64,000 nt of DNA from assembly GCA_026398255.1 (NCBI GenBank), contig JAPLTG010000029.1, positions 62,001 to 126,000 on the forward strand, given 5' to 3'. How positions within the stretch are numbered: position 1 is the first letter of the stretch; the number at the start of each line of letters is the position of its first letter. The notes below the pieces were generated by a model. That model was given only the letters and a program-made list of their open reading frames with translations, was not told the origin of the DNA and ran no database searches. Shown piece after piece: positions 44,226 through 52,898 of this stretch. Source of the DNA: Verrucomicrobiota bacterium (GTDB lineage Bacteria; Verrucomicrobiota; Verrucomicrobiia; Chthoniobacterales; Terrimicrobiaceae). The translations under genes and the position numbers were made by a program.

Positions 44226-47200
44226 TCAGGCCTTGCCGGACTTTTCCTTCGCCAGAAGCATGTAGAGCGCTGGGACGAGGAAGAGGGTGAAGACGGTTCC
44301 GATTGCCATTCCTCCGACGAGCACGAGGCCGATCGAGTTTCTGGCGGCGGCTCCGGCACCGGTGACGAGCACCAACGGGAAATGACCCACGACCGTCGCG
44401 ATGGTCGTCATCAAAACGGGACGCAACCTGACTCGCGCGGCGTCTCGGATCGCCTCGAGCTTCATGAAACCCTCGCGCTGGCGGCGGTTCGCGAATTCCA
44501 CAATCAGGATGCCATTTTTCGCAATGAGTCCGACCAGCGTGACGAGGCCGACCTGCGAGTAGATGTTGAGAGTCGTCGTCCAACCATTCGTCCAGAAAGG
44601 CACATTCGGCGCGGGCATTTTGAGGAAGGTGAAAATCAGCGCGCCGAACATCGCCAGCGGCACCGAGCCGAGCAGAATGATGAAGGGATCGCGGAAGCTG
44701 TTGAACTGCGCCGCGAGCACGAGGAAAATCAGGAGCAGGGCGAGAACTAGCGAGGGCAGGAACTTGCTCCCCTCCGCGCGCAGTTGGCGCGACTCGCCGG
44801 TGTAATCGACCACATAGCCCGGCGGCATGATTTTCGCGGCCTCGTCCTCGAGGAAGCGCAAGGTCTGATCGAGCGGGCGGATCGCCACGCCGCTTAACTT
44901 CACGGCATTGAGCTGCTGGAAGCGCTTGAGCGACCTCGGCTCGGCGGAGTTGCGGAGCGTCGCGACCGAGCCGAGCGGCATGAGGCGGCCTTCGGGACCG
45001 GTGACATAAATCTCCTGCAACTGGGCGGGATTGAGCCGGTCGGCGCGCTGGATTTGCGGGATGACCTTGTAGCTGCGGCCGTCGATATTGAAGCGGTTCA
45101 CGAAATTTCCGCCGAGCATGGCCGAGAGATCCTCTCCGATCTGTCGCATGTCGAGCCCGAGCGAGGCGATCTTGTCGCGGTCCAGAACGATCTCGGTCTG
45201 GGGCTGGTCGACTTTGGTGTCGATGATCGGCGGGAAGGCGAACATGCCGCTTTTGGCCGCCTTCTGCTGGAGCTCGCGGGCGATCTCGAGGATTTGGGCG
45301 GGTTCGGCGGTGGAGGCGATGACGAACTCCACAGGAAAATCTCCGCCACCCGGCAGCGCGGGCGGAGTGACGGGAAACATCCTGATACCTGCGAGCTTGG
45401 AGAGTTTTGGTGCGATCTCGGCCTGCAACTGTTTCGGCGTGCGATCGCGCTCTCCCCAGGGCTTCAGCACCATGCCGCCGAAGCCGAAGGTCGGCTGCGT
45501 GAGCTGGAAGGTGTAGGATGTCTCGGGCACATCCAAAAAAATCTTCGTGGCCTGGTCGGCATAGCGCACGGTTTCATCCAGAGTGGCATCCGCCGGCGCC
45601 TCCACGATGCCGAAAATCACGCCCTGATCCTCATCCGGCGACAGCTCGTTCGGCGAGAGGATGAACATGGGAATGCAGAGGAGAAAAATCACCGCCCACA
45701 CCGCGTAGGCATACGGGCGGTTGGCGAGGACCTTGTCGAGCACACGGCCGTAGGAATCCCGGAGCCGCCCAAAGCCCCGCGCCACGACGCCTGCGAATCC
45801 TCGCTCTTCCATGCCCGGCTTGAGAAGCCACGAACTCATCGCCGGAGAAATTGTCAGCGCCACGATGCCCGATATAAAAACAGCACCCGCCAGCGTGAAG
45901 GCAAACTCTCGGAACAACGAACCGGTCAACCCGCCTTGCAAGCCGATCGGCAAATACACAGCCGCCAGCGTGACGGTCATCGACACCACCGGTCCGACGA
46001 GTTCCCTCGCTCCGAGGATCGCGGCGTCGAACGGCTTCATGCCATCCGACAAATGGCGTTCCACATTTTCCACAATGACGATCGCATCGTCCACCACCAG
46101 ACCCACGCAAAGGACGATGGCCAGCAGGGTGAGAAGGTTCACAGTGAACCCCGCCGCCTGCATCAGGAACACCGCGCCGAGAATCGACAAGGGAATTGCC
46201 AATACCGGAACGAGCACTGCGCGAAACGATCCAAGGAAAAGAAAAATCACGACGACGACGATCAGGAGCGTTTCGATAAGCGTCTTGAGCACCTCGCTGA
46301 TGGCGTCGGTGATGTAAACTGTCGAGTCGTAGCCAACCCCTGCCGTGAGGCCCGCTGGTAGCTCGGCTTTGATTTTCTCCAACTCCGCCCGCACCGCGCG
46401 GATCACATCAAGCGCGTTGGCGTTTGGCAGCACCCACACGCCCATGAAGACCGCCTGCTCGCCGCTGAATCGCACGGCCGAGTCGTAATTTTCAGCACCG
46501 AGTTGCACATCGGCGATGTCTTTCAACCGCACCACCGCACCGCCGCTCTCGCGCAGCACGAGTTGCTCGAACTCCGCGACCGTGCGGAGGTCGGTGTTCG
46601 CCGTGAGGTTCACCGTCACGAGCGAGCCTTTGGTTTGGCCCACGGCGGAGAGATAGTTGTTTCCAGCCAGGGCGCGGCGAACCTGCGCAGGGCTGATGTT
46701 GAGGGCCGCCATTCGGTCGGGCTTCAGCCAAATCCTCATCGCAAAGGTCCGTCCACCCAAAATCTCGGCGCGCTGAACCCCCGGAACCGCCGTGAGCCTC
46801 GGCTGAACGACCCGCGCGAGGTAGTCGGTGATTTCGTTCGGCTTCAAAATATCCGAGACGAAGCGCAAGTAGGCCGCCGCTCGTTTCGAGTCCGCACTCT
46901 CAATATCAATGATCGGCACCTCGGCCTCGGGCGGCAGGTCGCCGCGCACTTGGTCCACCTTCGCACTGATCTCCGACAGGGCCTTGGTCGGGTCGTAATT
47001 CAGCTTCAGCCGCGCCGTGATGAGCGAGCGCCCCTGCGAGCTTTCCGACTCCACATAATCAATGCCGTCCGCCGCCGCGATCGCCCGCTCGATCGGCGTG
47101 GTAATGAATCCCCGCACGAGATCCGCGTTCGCCCCGATGTAAATCGTCGAGATGGTCACCGAGGCATTGTCGCTCCGGGGATACTGCCGAACCGTCAGCG

Positions 47201-47321
47201 TAAAAATCGCCTGCCCGCCTGCTATCAGCAGCAACAAAGCCACGACGACCGCCAAAACCGGCCGACGGATAAACAAATCCGTAAAACTCCCGCCACCCGT
47301 CGAATGAGGATCCGTGTGCAT
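44226..47321 (-). CDS. RND-family efflux permease (AcrB/MexB-like)
   Basis: A 1031-residue inner-membrane pump with the HAE1/AcrB pattern. It shows FIRRPVLAVVVALLLLIAG, QYPRSDNASVTISTIYIGA, GLVVDDAIVIVENVERHL (the proton-relay aspartates in TM4) and a second half with LLIFLVLAAQFNSFRDPFI. Two periplasmic porter regions are present. The membrane-fusion and outer-membrane partners are not adjacent, so they must lie elsewhere. The type III PKS operon ends upstream on the same strand after a 194-base gap; export of its product is possible but not shown. Confidence 0.93.
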   Translation of the reverse strand: MHTDPHSTGGGSFTDLFIRRPVLAVVVALLLLIAGGQAIFTLTVRQYPRSDNASVTISTIYIGANADLVRGFITTPIERAIAAADGIDYVESESSQGRSLITARLKLNYDPTKALSEISAKVDQVRGDLPPEAEVPIIDIESADSKRAAAYLRFVSDILKPNEITDYLARVVQPRLTAVPGVQRAEILGGRTFAMRIWLKPDRMAALNISPAQVRRALAGNNYLSAVGQTKGSLVTVNLTANTDLRTVAEFEQLVLRESGGAVVRLKDIADVQLGAENYDSAVRFSGEQAVFMGVWVLPNANALDVIRAVRAELEKIKAELPAGLTAGVGYDSTVYITDAISEVLKTLIETLLIVVVVIFLFLGSFRAVLVPVLAIPLSILGAVFLMQAAGFTVNLLTLLAIVLCVGLVVDDAIVIVENVERHLSDGMKPFDAAILGARELVGPVVSMTVTLAAVYLPIGLQGGLTGSLFREFAFTLAGAVFISGIVALTISPAMSSWLLKPGMEERGFAGVVARGFGRLRDSYGRVLDKVLANRPYAYAVWAVIFLLCIPMFILSPNELSPDEDQGVIFGIVEAPADATLDETVRYADQATKIFLDVPETSYTFQLTQPTFGFGGMVLKPWGERDRTPKQLQAEIAPKLSKLAGIRMFPVTPPALPGGGDFPVEFVIASTAEPAQILEIARELQQKAAKSGMFAFPPIIDTKVDQPQTEIVLDRDKIASLGLDMRQIGEDLSAMLGGNFVNRFNIDGRSYKVIPQIQRADRLNPAQLQEIYVTGPEGRLMPLGSVATLRNSAEPRSLKRFQQLNAVKLSGVAIRPLDQTLRFLEDEAAKIMPPGYVVDYTGESRQLRAEGSKFLPSLVLALLLIFLVLAAQFNSFRDPFIILLGSVPLAMFGALIFTFLKMPAPNVPFWTNGWTTTLNIYSQVGLVTLVGLIAKNGILIVEFANRRQREGFMKLEAIRDAARVRLRPVLMTTIATVVGHFPLVLVTGAGAAARNSIGLVLVGGMAIGTVFTLFLVPALYMLLAKEKSGKA

Positions 47322-47515
47322 TTTTATTCTATTTTAAGGGCTGCGATGACGACCGGAAGCGAGCGATGAACTTCGCGACCAGCATCGGCCGACTTTTTTT
47401 ATTTCGAGAATGTCCGTGATCCATGCAAGCACGCCACACCTTCACGGATCAGCCCCAGACCGTCGAGCCCGATCCTTCCTTGCAAAGCCTGTCGCGCCTT
47501 CGAAAAAAACAATTT

Positions 47516-48544
47516 CTAATGACTGAGCACCATCTCTCCGCTGTGGGCGGCGAAGCCCGCTCCGAAGGCGGTGAGCCAGAGGCTTTCGGCGTGCGCTGAG
47601 GTGGCGAGGGAATGCTCCAGCGCGGCGAGGACGCTTGGACTGCTGATGTTGCCGTATTGGCGTAGAATCTCCCGGGTCGAGCTCAGCTTTTGGCCAAGAA
47701 TGGCGCGCTCTATGGCCTCAATGACATCCCGCCCGCCGGTGTGCGCGATGATCTTCCGGGGGGCGTTGGAGCTCATTTGATAGAGCTGCGAGACGGCCTT
47801 GGCGGCGAGGGCAGGGACATCCCGGTGGAGCTGGTTTTTAAGGCGTCCACCGGCATTGACGAAGCGGATTTTTTCGCGGTGTTCGGGCTGGTGGATGGTT
47901 CGAAAATTCTGGAAACGCAACTGGCCGCCTTGGTTTTTCGCTTTCCAGATGGCGGCGGCGGCTCCATCGCCAAAAAGGCAGAGGCTGATGAGGACGCCGG
48001 GCTCGTCGTTGAGGTAAAAGGCGGCTGAGGAAATTTCCACGGCAATGGTGGCCACGGTCGCGTCGGGGTTGGCAGCCAGAAAGCCGCGCGCCGTTTCCAG
48101 AAGAGGCAGGGCCGCGCCACAGCCGAGGCCGAGCAAGTCTTGAAGAAAGGCGTTCGGGCGGAGGCCGAGCCTCTCCGAAATGTAGCTACTCAGTCCCGGA
48201 CAAAGATAGCCGGTGCAGGTGCAGACGAGCAGGGCGTCGATGCCAGAAGGCTTTATCGAGGCGAGATCGCAGGCTTTCACAAGCGCATCGGAAGCCAGCC
48301 TCGGCGCGTGATCTTCAAAATGCTGGTGCAGGGCGCCGGCGTCATAGCCAAAGGTCTTCTTCAAATCGGGATCGCAAAACCGACGGGTTTCGATGCCGGA
48401 ATCGCCGGTGAGAACTTTCTGCAAGAGGTCCCTCGAACGACCCCGCAAGCCCTCCATCGCCCCGGATTGGCTCAGGATTTCAAAGCACTCGCGCTGGGTG
48501 AAGGCGTGCGGCGGAAAGGCGGAGGCGAGGGATTGGAGATACAT
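47516..48544 (-). CDS. type III polyketide synthase (chalcone/stilbene synthase family)
   Basis: A 342-residue ketosynthase with the Cys-His-Asn triad: Cys142 in LLGLGCGAALPLLE, His268 in IIAHTGGRDVIEAIE and Asn299 in YGNISSPSVLAAL. The CTCTGYLCPGL segment is also family-typical. Such enzymes make alkylresorcinols, pyrones or other phenolics by iterative malonyl condensation. The ATG overlaps the stop of the upstream flavoprotein gene by one base, so the three genes form one operon. The product class is not readable from the sequence. Confidence 0.93.
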   Translation of the reverse strand: MYLQSLASAFPPHAFTQRECFEILSQSGAMEGLRGRSRDLLQKVLTGDSGIETRRFCDPDLKKTFGYDAGALHQHFEDHAPRLASDALVKACDLASIKPSGIDALLVCTCTGYLCPGLSSYISERLGLRPNAFLQDLLGLGCGAALPLLETARGFLAANPDATVATIAVEISSAAFYLNDEPGVLISLCLFGDGAAAAIWKAKNQGGQLRFQNFRTIHQPEHREKIRFVNAGGRLKNQLHRDVPALAAKAVSQLYQMSSNAPRKIIAHTGGRDVIEAIERAILGQKLSSTREILRQYGNISSPSVLAALEHSLATSAHAESLWLTAFGAGFAAHSGEMVLSH

Positions 48545-49542
48545 CAACGAACGAGGTGAAGGAGGGTTTGAAAGGGGAGACACTTCCGGCGGGCCAGGGC
48601 ACTGGTGACTCGCAGGCCGAGAGGATTCAGAAGGATTCGGTGAAGCGCCCCCGCCACGGCCAGGCGTCGGCGGAAGCGACTGGCTTGGCTGGCGGTGGAT
48701 GCCGAGGCGGCTTCCATCCAGGATTTCCGCCCGGTCGCGTAGTCCATCGCCGGCTGCAGGGCGCACTCCGCGGACTCGAAGGCCATGGTCATTCCATTTC
48801 CCGTGAAGGGTGGAATCATGCTCGCGGCGTCACCAATGCAGAATTCCGGGCCTGCTTGATGTCCGGTTTGAAATGCCGCGACCCCGCAAAAGCTCGATTC
48901 CTCGATGTCCGCCGCTTCCAAGCGATCGGCGAGAGCCCCCAGCGAGGACTCGCGAAGCATGGACACAAGAAGCGCGCTCCCTTTCGACCCGCTTGGGGGC
49001 TTCTTTTGAAACAACCCGCAGATATTCACCTGGTCGTCCTCGATTCTCGCGAGCCCGATGTATCCGCCAGGCGAAGTGAACATTTCCAGATCATGGGTGA
49101 GTGGCAGGTTGCGGGCATGGCATTTCAGCCCAAGCCAGGAGGAAGGTTGCCGTGGGCGCCCTGCGGCCCAGATGACGCCAGAAGCGGGAGCCACGCGGGA
49201 ATTGGTGACCAGACTGCCCCCGAGAGAGAGGAATTGCTGTTGAAGAAGGGCATCGAGTTTCCAGCGGGAAATTCCACGGCCGGGCGCCTGTATTTCGACG
49301 AGCCGCCCGGCAGGGTCATTCCAAGACGCGCTGAGAAGATGCGTCGCCTCATCCAGACAATCCCCAATGCCCAGCGTCTCGAGGGTTTCATCGCTCACAC
49401 CACTGATGAATTCCCCGCACACGCGATGCCTCGGGTAAGTGGAGGCCTCGTGCAGCGTCACCGACGCTCCGCGGGATTGCAGCGCGATGCCCAGCGAAAG
49501 CCCGGCCAGCCCTCCTCCCGCGATGGTGATGGGTTTTTTCAA
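48544..49542 (-). CDS. FAD-dependent oxidoreductase (geranylgeranyl-reductase-like)
   Basis: A 332-residue flavoprotein starting KKPITIAGGGLAGLSLG, the Rossmann dinucleotide motif, with RHRVCGEFISG and the second FAD motif FCIGDAASMIPPFTGNGMTMA. I prefer a TTG start at 49542: it overlaps the methyltransferase stop by four bases (TTGA) and places the FAD motif at the N-terminus. An ATG at 49602 would add 20 residues. In type III PKS operons such flavoproteins hydroxylate or reduce the polyketide product. Confidence 0.82.
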   Translation of the reverse strand: MKKPITIAGGGLAGLSLGIALQSRGASVTLHEASTYPRHRVCGEFISGVSDETLETLGIGDCLDEATHLLSASWNDPAGRLVEIQAPGRGISRWKLDALLQQQFLSLGGSLVTNSRVAPASGVIWAAGRPRQPSSWLGLKCHARNLPLTHDLEMFTSPGGYIGLARIEDDQVNICGLFQKKPPSGSKGSALLVSMLRESSLGALADRLEAADIEESSFCGVAAFQTGHQAGPEFCIGDAASMIPPFTGNGMTMAFESAECALQPAMDYATGRKSWMEAASASTASQASRFRRRLAVAGALHRILLNPLGLRVTSALARRKCLPFQTLLHLVR

Positions 49543-50186
49543 CGGCGCGAGGCTACTAGCCTCAACGATCCGCGCCAGTGGGATAATTCCCGTATGATCC
49601 ATTTTTTCGAATCCAACCCCATGAGGGCCGTCAGTTCACCTCGACGGAATCCGGCTCGGATGCTCGCGGGCATGTCGTGGCGGGTCACTTCGCCAAGGAA
49701 CGGATTCGAGAGTTTGGAGAGAAACAGCGGAAGGCGCGAACGGAGTGGTTCGCAGAAAATGATCAGACGAAAGGACTGCAAACGCTCGCCGAGTTCGCGC
49801 AACGCCGCATCCGAGAAATGGTGCAAGATGAGGCTGCCCATGCAGACCTCGGCCTCGGTGTCGCCGAGGGTGTGAAAAAAATTTCCGCATCTCCAATCAA
49901 TCGCCGGTAGCAGACCGGGAGGCCGCGGCACCAAGTCGAGACCGGTCACGCGGGAAGCAGGCAACGCGGCATGGACTTTCCGGCAAAGGCTCCCCTCGCC
50001 CGCTCCGATTTCCATGATTCGCGCTGAGCCAGAGATTCGCCCTTTCAGTTGCCGCACGATCCATCGCGAATTGCCGAGATAAAAATCAATCCACCGCAAG
50101 TCCCAGCGACTCCGGACAGCCCGAGGATCTGCCGGATCCAAGGAGTCCAGAATTTCAGGAATAATCACACGCTCCAGCTTGCTCAT
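49539..50186 (-). CDS. SAM-dependent methyltransferase of the PKS operon
   Basis: A 215-residue class I methyltransferase with ARIMEIGAGEGSLCRK (motif I), VTGLDLVPRP and MGSLILHHFSDAALRELGERL. It heads the operon methyltransferase-flavoprotein-PKS. It is a soluble enzyme, unlike the membrane ICMT-type methyltransferase SrsB of the Streptomyces phenolic-lipid operon. The target is probably an O- or C-site on the polyketide. Confidence 0.85.
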   Translation of the reverse strand: MSKLERVIIPEILDSLDPADPRAVRSRWDLRWIDFYLGNSRWIVRQLKGRISGSARIMEIGAGEGSLCRKVHAALPASRVTGLDLVPRPPGLLPAIDWRCGNFFHTLGDTEAEVCMGSLILHHFSDAALRELGERLQSFRLIIFCEPLRSRLPLFLSKLSNPFLGEVTRHDMPASIRAGFRRGELTALMGLDSKKWIIRELSHWRGSLRLVASRR

Positions 50187-50258
50187 GGCAAGAGGGTCCT
50201 ACCAAAAAGAGCCTGCTTTTTAGATTTTTGTTTGGTGCGCAGGGGCAAGGGATTGGAT

Positions 50259-50281
50259 GGCAGCCGGGACGCCTGCCCTCC
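50259..50281. repeat. half copy of the dispersed palindromic repeat
   Basis: 'ggcagccgggacgcctgccc' followed by 'tcc' matches the right arm of the repeats at 908 and 4782. It lies in the 128-base gap between the methyltransferase and the PSCyt1 protein genes. Confidence 0.5.
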
Positions 50282-50314
50282 ACGGAAGGCTCGAATTTTG
50301 ATTTCCCGATGGGG

Positions 50315-52879
50315 TTACGGGTTTTTCTTTGGCTTCGGAGCGGGCTCCGGAGCCGATGCGGGGGCTGGCGGCGGGACTTCCACGCCCCAGATGGCCGCGT
50401 TCGAGAGGTGCAGGTAGGTGGGTTTTTCCGCAGCGATGTAGAGGCGGAATTCCTTGCCTTCGCGCTCTTCGGGATCGAGGCCGGTGAGGTCGAGGTTCCA
50501 AGACTCCTCGGGTTTTTCGGATTTCCAAATGGTCTCCCATTCGCCCGAGTCGGTGAGGCGTTGGAGTTCGAGCCCTTCGGCGCGTTCCATGTATTCACGG
50601 CGGTTGACGATCGAGATCGCGGCGATGCGGACATTCGTCGGGAACGAGATCTTCGCCCAAGGGTGGGCTTCGATGTCCGTGTGCAACGCAAAGGGGATCG
50701 TGCTGATCTCAGGGTCGAGGAACTTCAGGAGGCCATCCTGCGGTGTGTGCGGGGTGTTGGTGCTGATCGTAGCAGTTGCTTTGGGGCCGATGAGCGTGCC
50801 GTATTTGGCGGGGTCGGCTGGGACGGCGGCCAAAAGCTCCTCGCGGGAGAGCGGGAAGCGGCCGAGGACAAGTTCGCTACCACCGATGTTGCCGGCGGTC
50901 GGCGGGCTGTTGATCGAGAAAACGACATAACGGCCTTTGAGTTCTTTAGCGAATCCATACCGCGTGAGGGCGCGGTCGTTCAGGGGGCTGGGTTTCAGCA
51001 CGACTTCGGCATCCGCCGGGCGCTTGAGGATCGTCATGTCCTTCGAGGCTGTTCCGGGGTCAGTGTTGGTGACACGGATTTCGATTTTGCCGGACTTGTC
51101 TTGGGCGAGGGCGCGCTGGGCGTAGAGGAGGCCGGAGAAAACAATGGGCGATCCCATGTCATACACCACGAAGAACGGCCCGGGTCCCTTGCCTGCGTAG
51201 TCGGCGCCTTGGTTGTTCGGCGAGCCGATGTCGGCGAGTTTCGCGCTGCCGTCGTAGAGATTTTTCACGAGATATTTGTCGTCATACTCCGACGAAGCGG
51301 TTGCCGCGAGCGGTGCCCAGTAAAGGGTGCCATCAACCATTGGCGGTGGCGGTTGGTCAGGAATATTGATGCCGAGGACTTCGACTTTCATTGCAGCGAG
51401 GCGGTTTTCGAGGGCTTGGATTTCCTCCTCCACGCGGCGCTTTTTGTTTTCGGGAAAACGCGTCTTGATGAAGGTGTCGGCAGCCACAGGGCTCACGGTG
51501 GTATCCCACGCGGCGAGTTGGACGATGTTCGGGAATTTGGAGAGGAATTCCACCGAGCGGTCGGTGACCTCAGTGCCGTTGAGGTTGATCTTCCGGAGCT
51601 TCCGGAGCGGGGAGAGTTTGGCGACATCCTGGTCGTCGGTGTCGGTTTCCTGGAGGCGGAGTTCCACGAGGTTCGCGAATCCGGCAATCGCAGGAAACGC
51701 GGCTTCCGAGATTTTGGTTTTGCCTGCATCCAGCATGACGATGTTCGCCTTGATTGGCTCGAGGCTGGTGATGAGTTCGTCGGGGTTTTTGGCGTCCGAG
51801 GCGATGAAGACATTCAACGCCGGGGAGTCCATCGCGGAGCGGCGAATGGCGAGGTTCGGGACTCTGGCAAGCGGCGCGCCGGCTTTGACGACTTCCTCCC
51901 ATGAGAGCATCGGCACCTCGGGGGCAGCGACTTGGAAACCGAGATTCTTTTCCATGAGCGCAAGCGCGGCTGGCGGCGGGAGGTCTTCCACGAGCGGCGC
52001 GCGCTCTTTCGCGCCTCGGTCGATCCACCACGAGAGGAGCTCGAGTTCGGGATCGGTGAGCTGGGGTTTGCCCACGGGCGGCATGTGCTCCTTGTTGTCG
52101 AGCGGGAGGTTCGCGCGCTCGATCATCAAGCTCGCGGCGGCGTCACCCGGCTTCAGCGACGGGCCGTGTTTTCCGCCGGCGAGGAGGAGTTGCAGGGTAT
52201 CCATGCGGAGGTTGCCGTTGCTCTTCGAGGGGTTGTGGCACTCCACGCACTTGGCTTCGATGATTGGCTGGATGGCCGCGACATAAATGGCGGCGTCCTC
52301 CTTGGTGCCTTTGTCCACAGGAACTGGCTCGGGTTTTCCACCGAGTGCGACCGGGAGGTAGGCGGTGAGGTAATCCTCGCCGTGGGTGAGCGAGCCGCCG
52401 TAGTGGCCGGTGGCGGCAACGAGGCCGAGCGAGGCGAACAAGAGAAGTGAGTAGGCAGTCCGGCCGAGCCAGCCCGAAAAATGGTGCATGACGAGCATCC
52501 ACACGCACACCGCCGAGGTGGCGATGCCGAACCACCGGTGGTCGTTGAGGATTTCGCCACTGTAGCCGCCGGGCCAGATGAGCAAGGTGCCGAGCGCGGT
52601 GGAAGCAATCGCTGACAGAGCGCAAAGCCAGAGCAGAACGCGGTTGGCCGTGCGGAACTCGAACCGGAAAACCCATTGCAAAGCCGGGAGCGCGGCGATC
52701 GCGGCGAGGAAGCCGATAGGCATGTGAACGACAAGCGGGTGAAACCGCCCGACGAACAGCAGGAGATTTTCAGGAACCGGAGGTGACGGTGCGAAGCCCG
52801 AGTAGACCAATGCGGCAGTGGCCAAGCCCGCCAGAAGAAAACCAAAAACGATCCGCACGAGGCGGGAGGGTGTTGTCAT
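50315..52879 (-). CDS. membrane PSCyt1 cytochrome protein with leucine-rich and discoidin-like regions
   Basis: An 854-residue protein. Residues 1-165 carry several membrane helices, with VGRFHPLVVHMPIGFLAAI typical of DUF2231-like proteins. A planctomycete cytochrome-c domain (PSCyt1) follows with CVECH and HMPPVGKPQLTDPELELLSWW. Residues about 400-480 look like short leucine-rich repeats (LVELRLQETDTDDQDVAKL, LRKINLNGTEVTD). The C-terminal part resembles beta-sandwich sugar-binding regions, ending in a proline-rich tail. It is the last gene of a three-gene operon with DUF1501 and DUF1553 proteins. Function is unknown. Confidence 0.82.
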   Translation of the reverse strand: MTTPSRLVRIVFGFLLAGLATAALVYSGFAPSPPVPENLLLFVGRFHPLVVHMPIGFLAAIAALPALQWVFRFEFRTANRVLLWLCALSAIASTALGTLLIWPGGYSGEILNDHRWFGIATSAVCVWMLVMHHFSGWLGRTAYSLLLFASLGLVAATGHYGGSLTHGEDYLTAYLPVALGGKPEPVPVDKGTKEDAAIYVAAIQPIIEAKCVECHNPSKSNGNLRMDTLQLLLAGGKHGPSLKPGDAAASLMIERANLPLDNKEHMPPVGKPQLTDPELELLSWWIDRGAKERAPLVEDLPPPAALALMEKNLGFQVAAPEVPMLSWEEVVKAGAPLARVPNLAIRRSAMDSPALNVFIASDAKNPDELITSLEPIKANIVMLDAGKTKISEAAFPAIAGFANLVELRLQETDTDDQDVAKLSPLRKLRKINLNGTEVTDRSVEFLSKFPNIVQLAAWDTTVSPVAADTFIKTRFPENKKRRVEEEIQALENRLAAMKVEVLGINIPDQPPPPMVDGTLYWAPLAATASSEYDDKYLVKNLYDGSAKLADIGSPNNQGADYAGKGPGPFFVVYDMGSPIVFSGLLYAQRALAQDKSGKIEIRVTNTDPGTASKDMTILKRPADAEVVLKPSPLNDRALTRYGFAKELKGRYVVFSINSPPTAGNIGGSELVLGRFPLSREELLAAVPADPAKYGTLIGPKATATISTNTPHTPQDGLLKFLDPEISTIPFALHTDIEAHPWAKISFPTNVRIAAISIVNRREYMERAEGLELQRLTDSGEWETIWKSEKPEESWNLDLTGLDPEEREGKEFRLYIAAEKPTYLHLSNAAIWGVEVPPPAPASAPEPAPKPKKNP

Positions 52880-52898
52880 TCAGAAACTCGTTGGGGTT

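Noticed and set aside
47423-47599. 58-codon plus-strand frame after the PKS gene (starts MQARHTF)
   Set aside because: It runs antisense into the PKS 3' end, has no ribosome binding site and no similarity I recognise.
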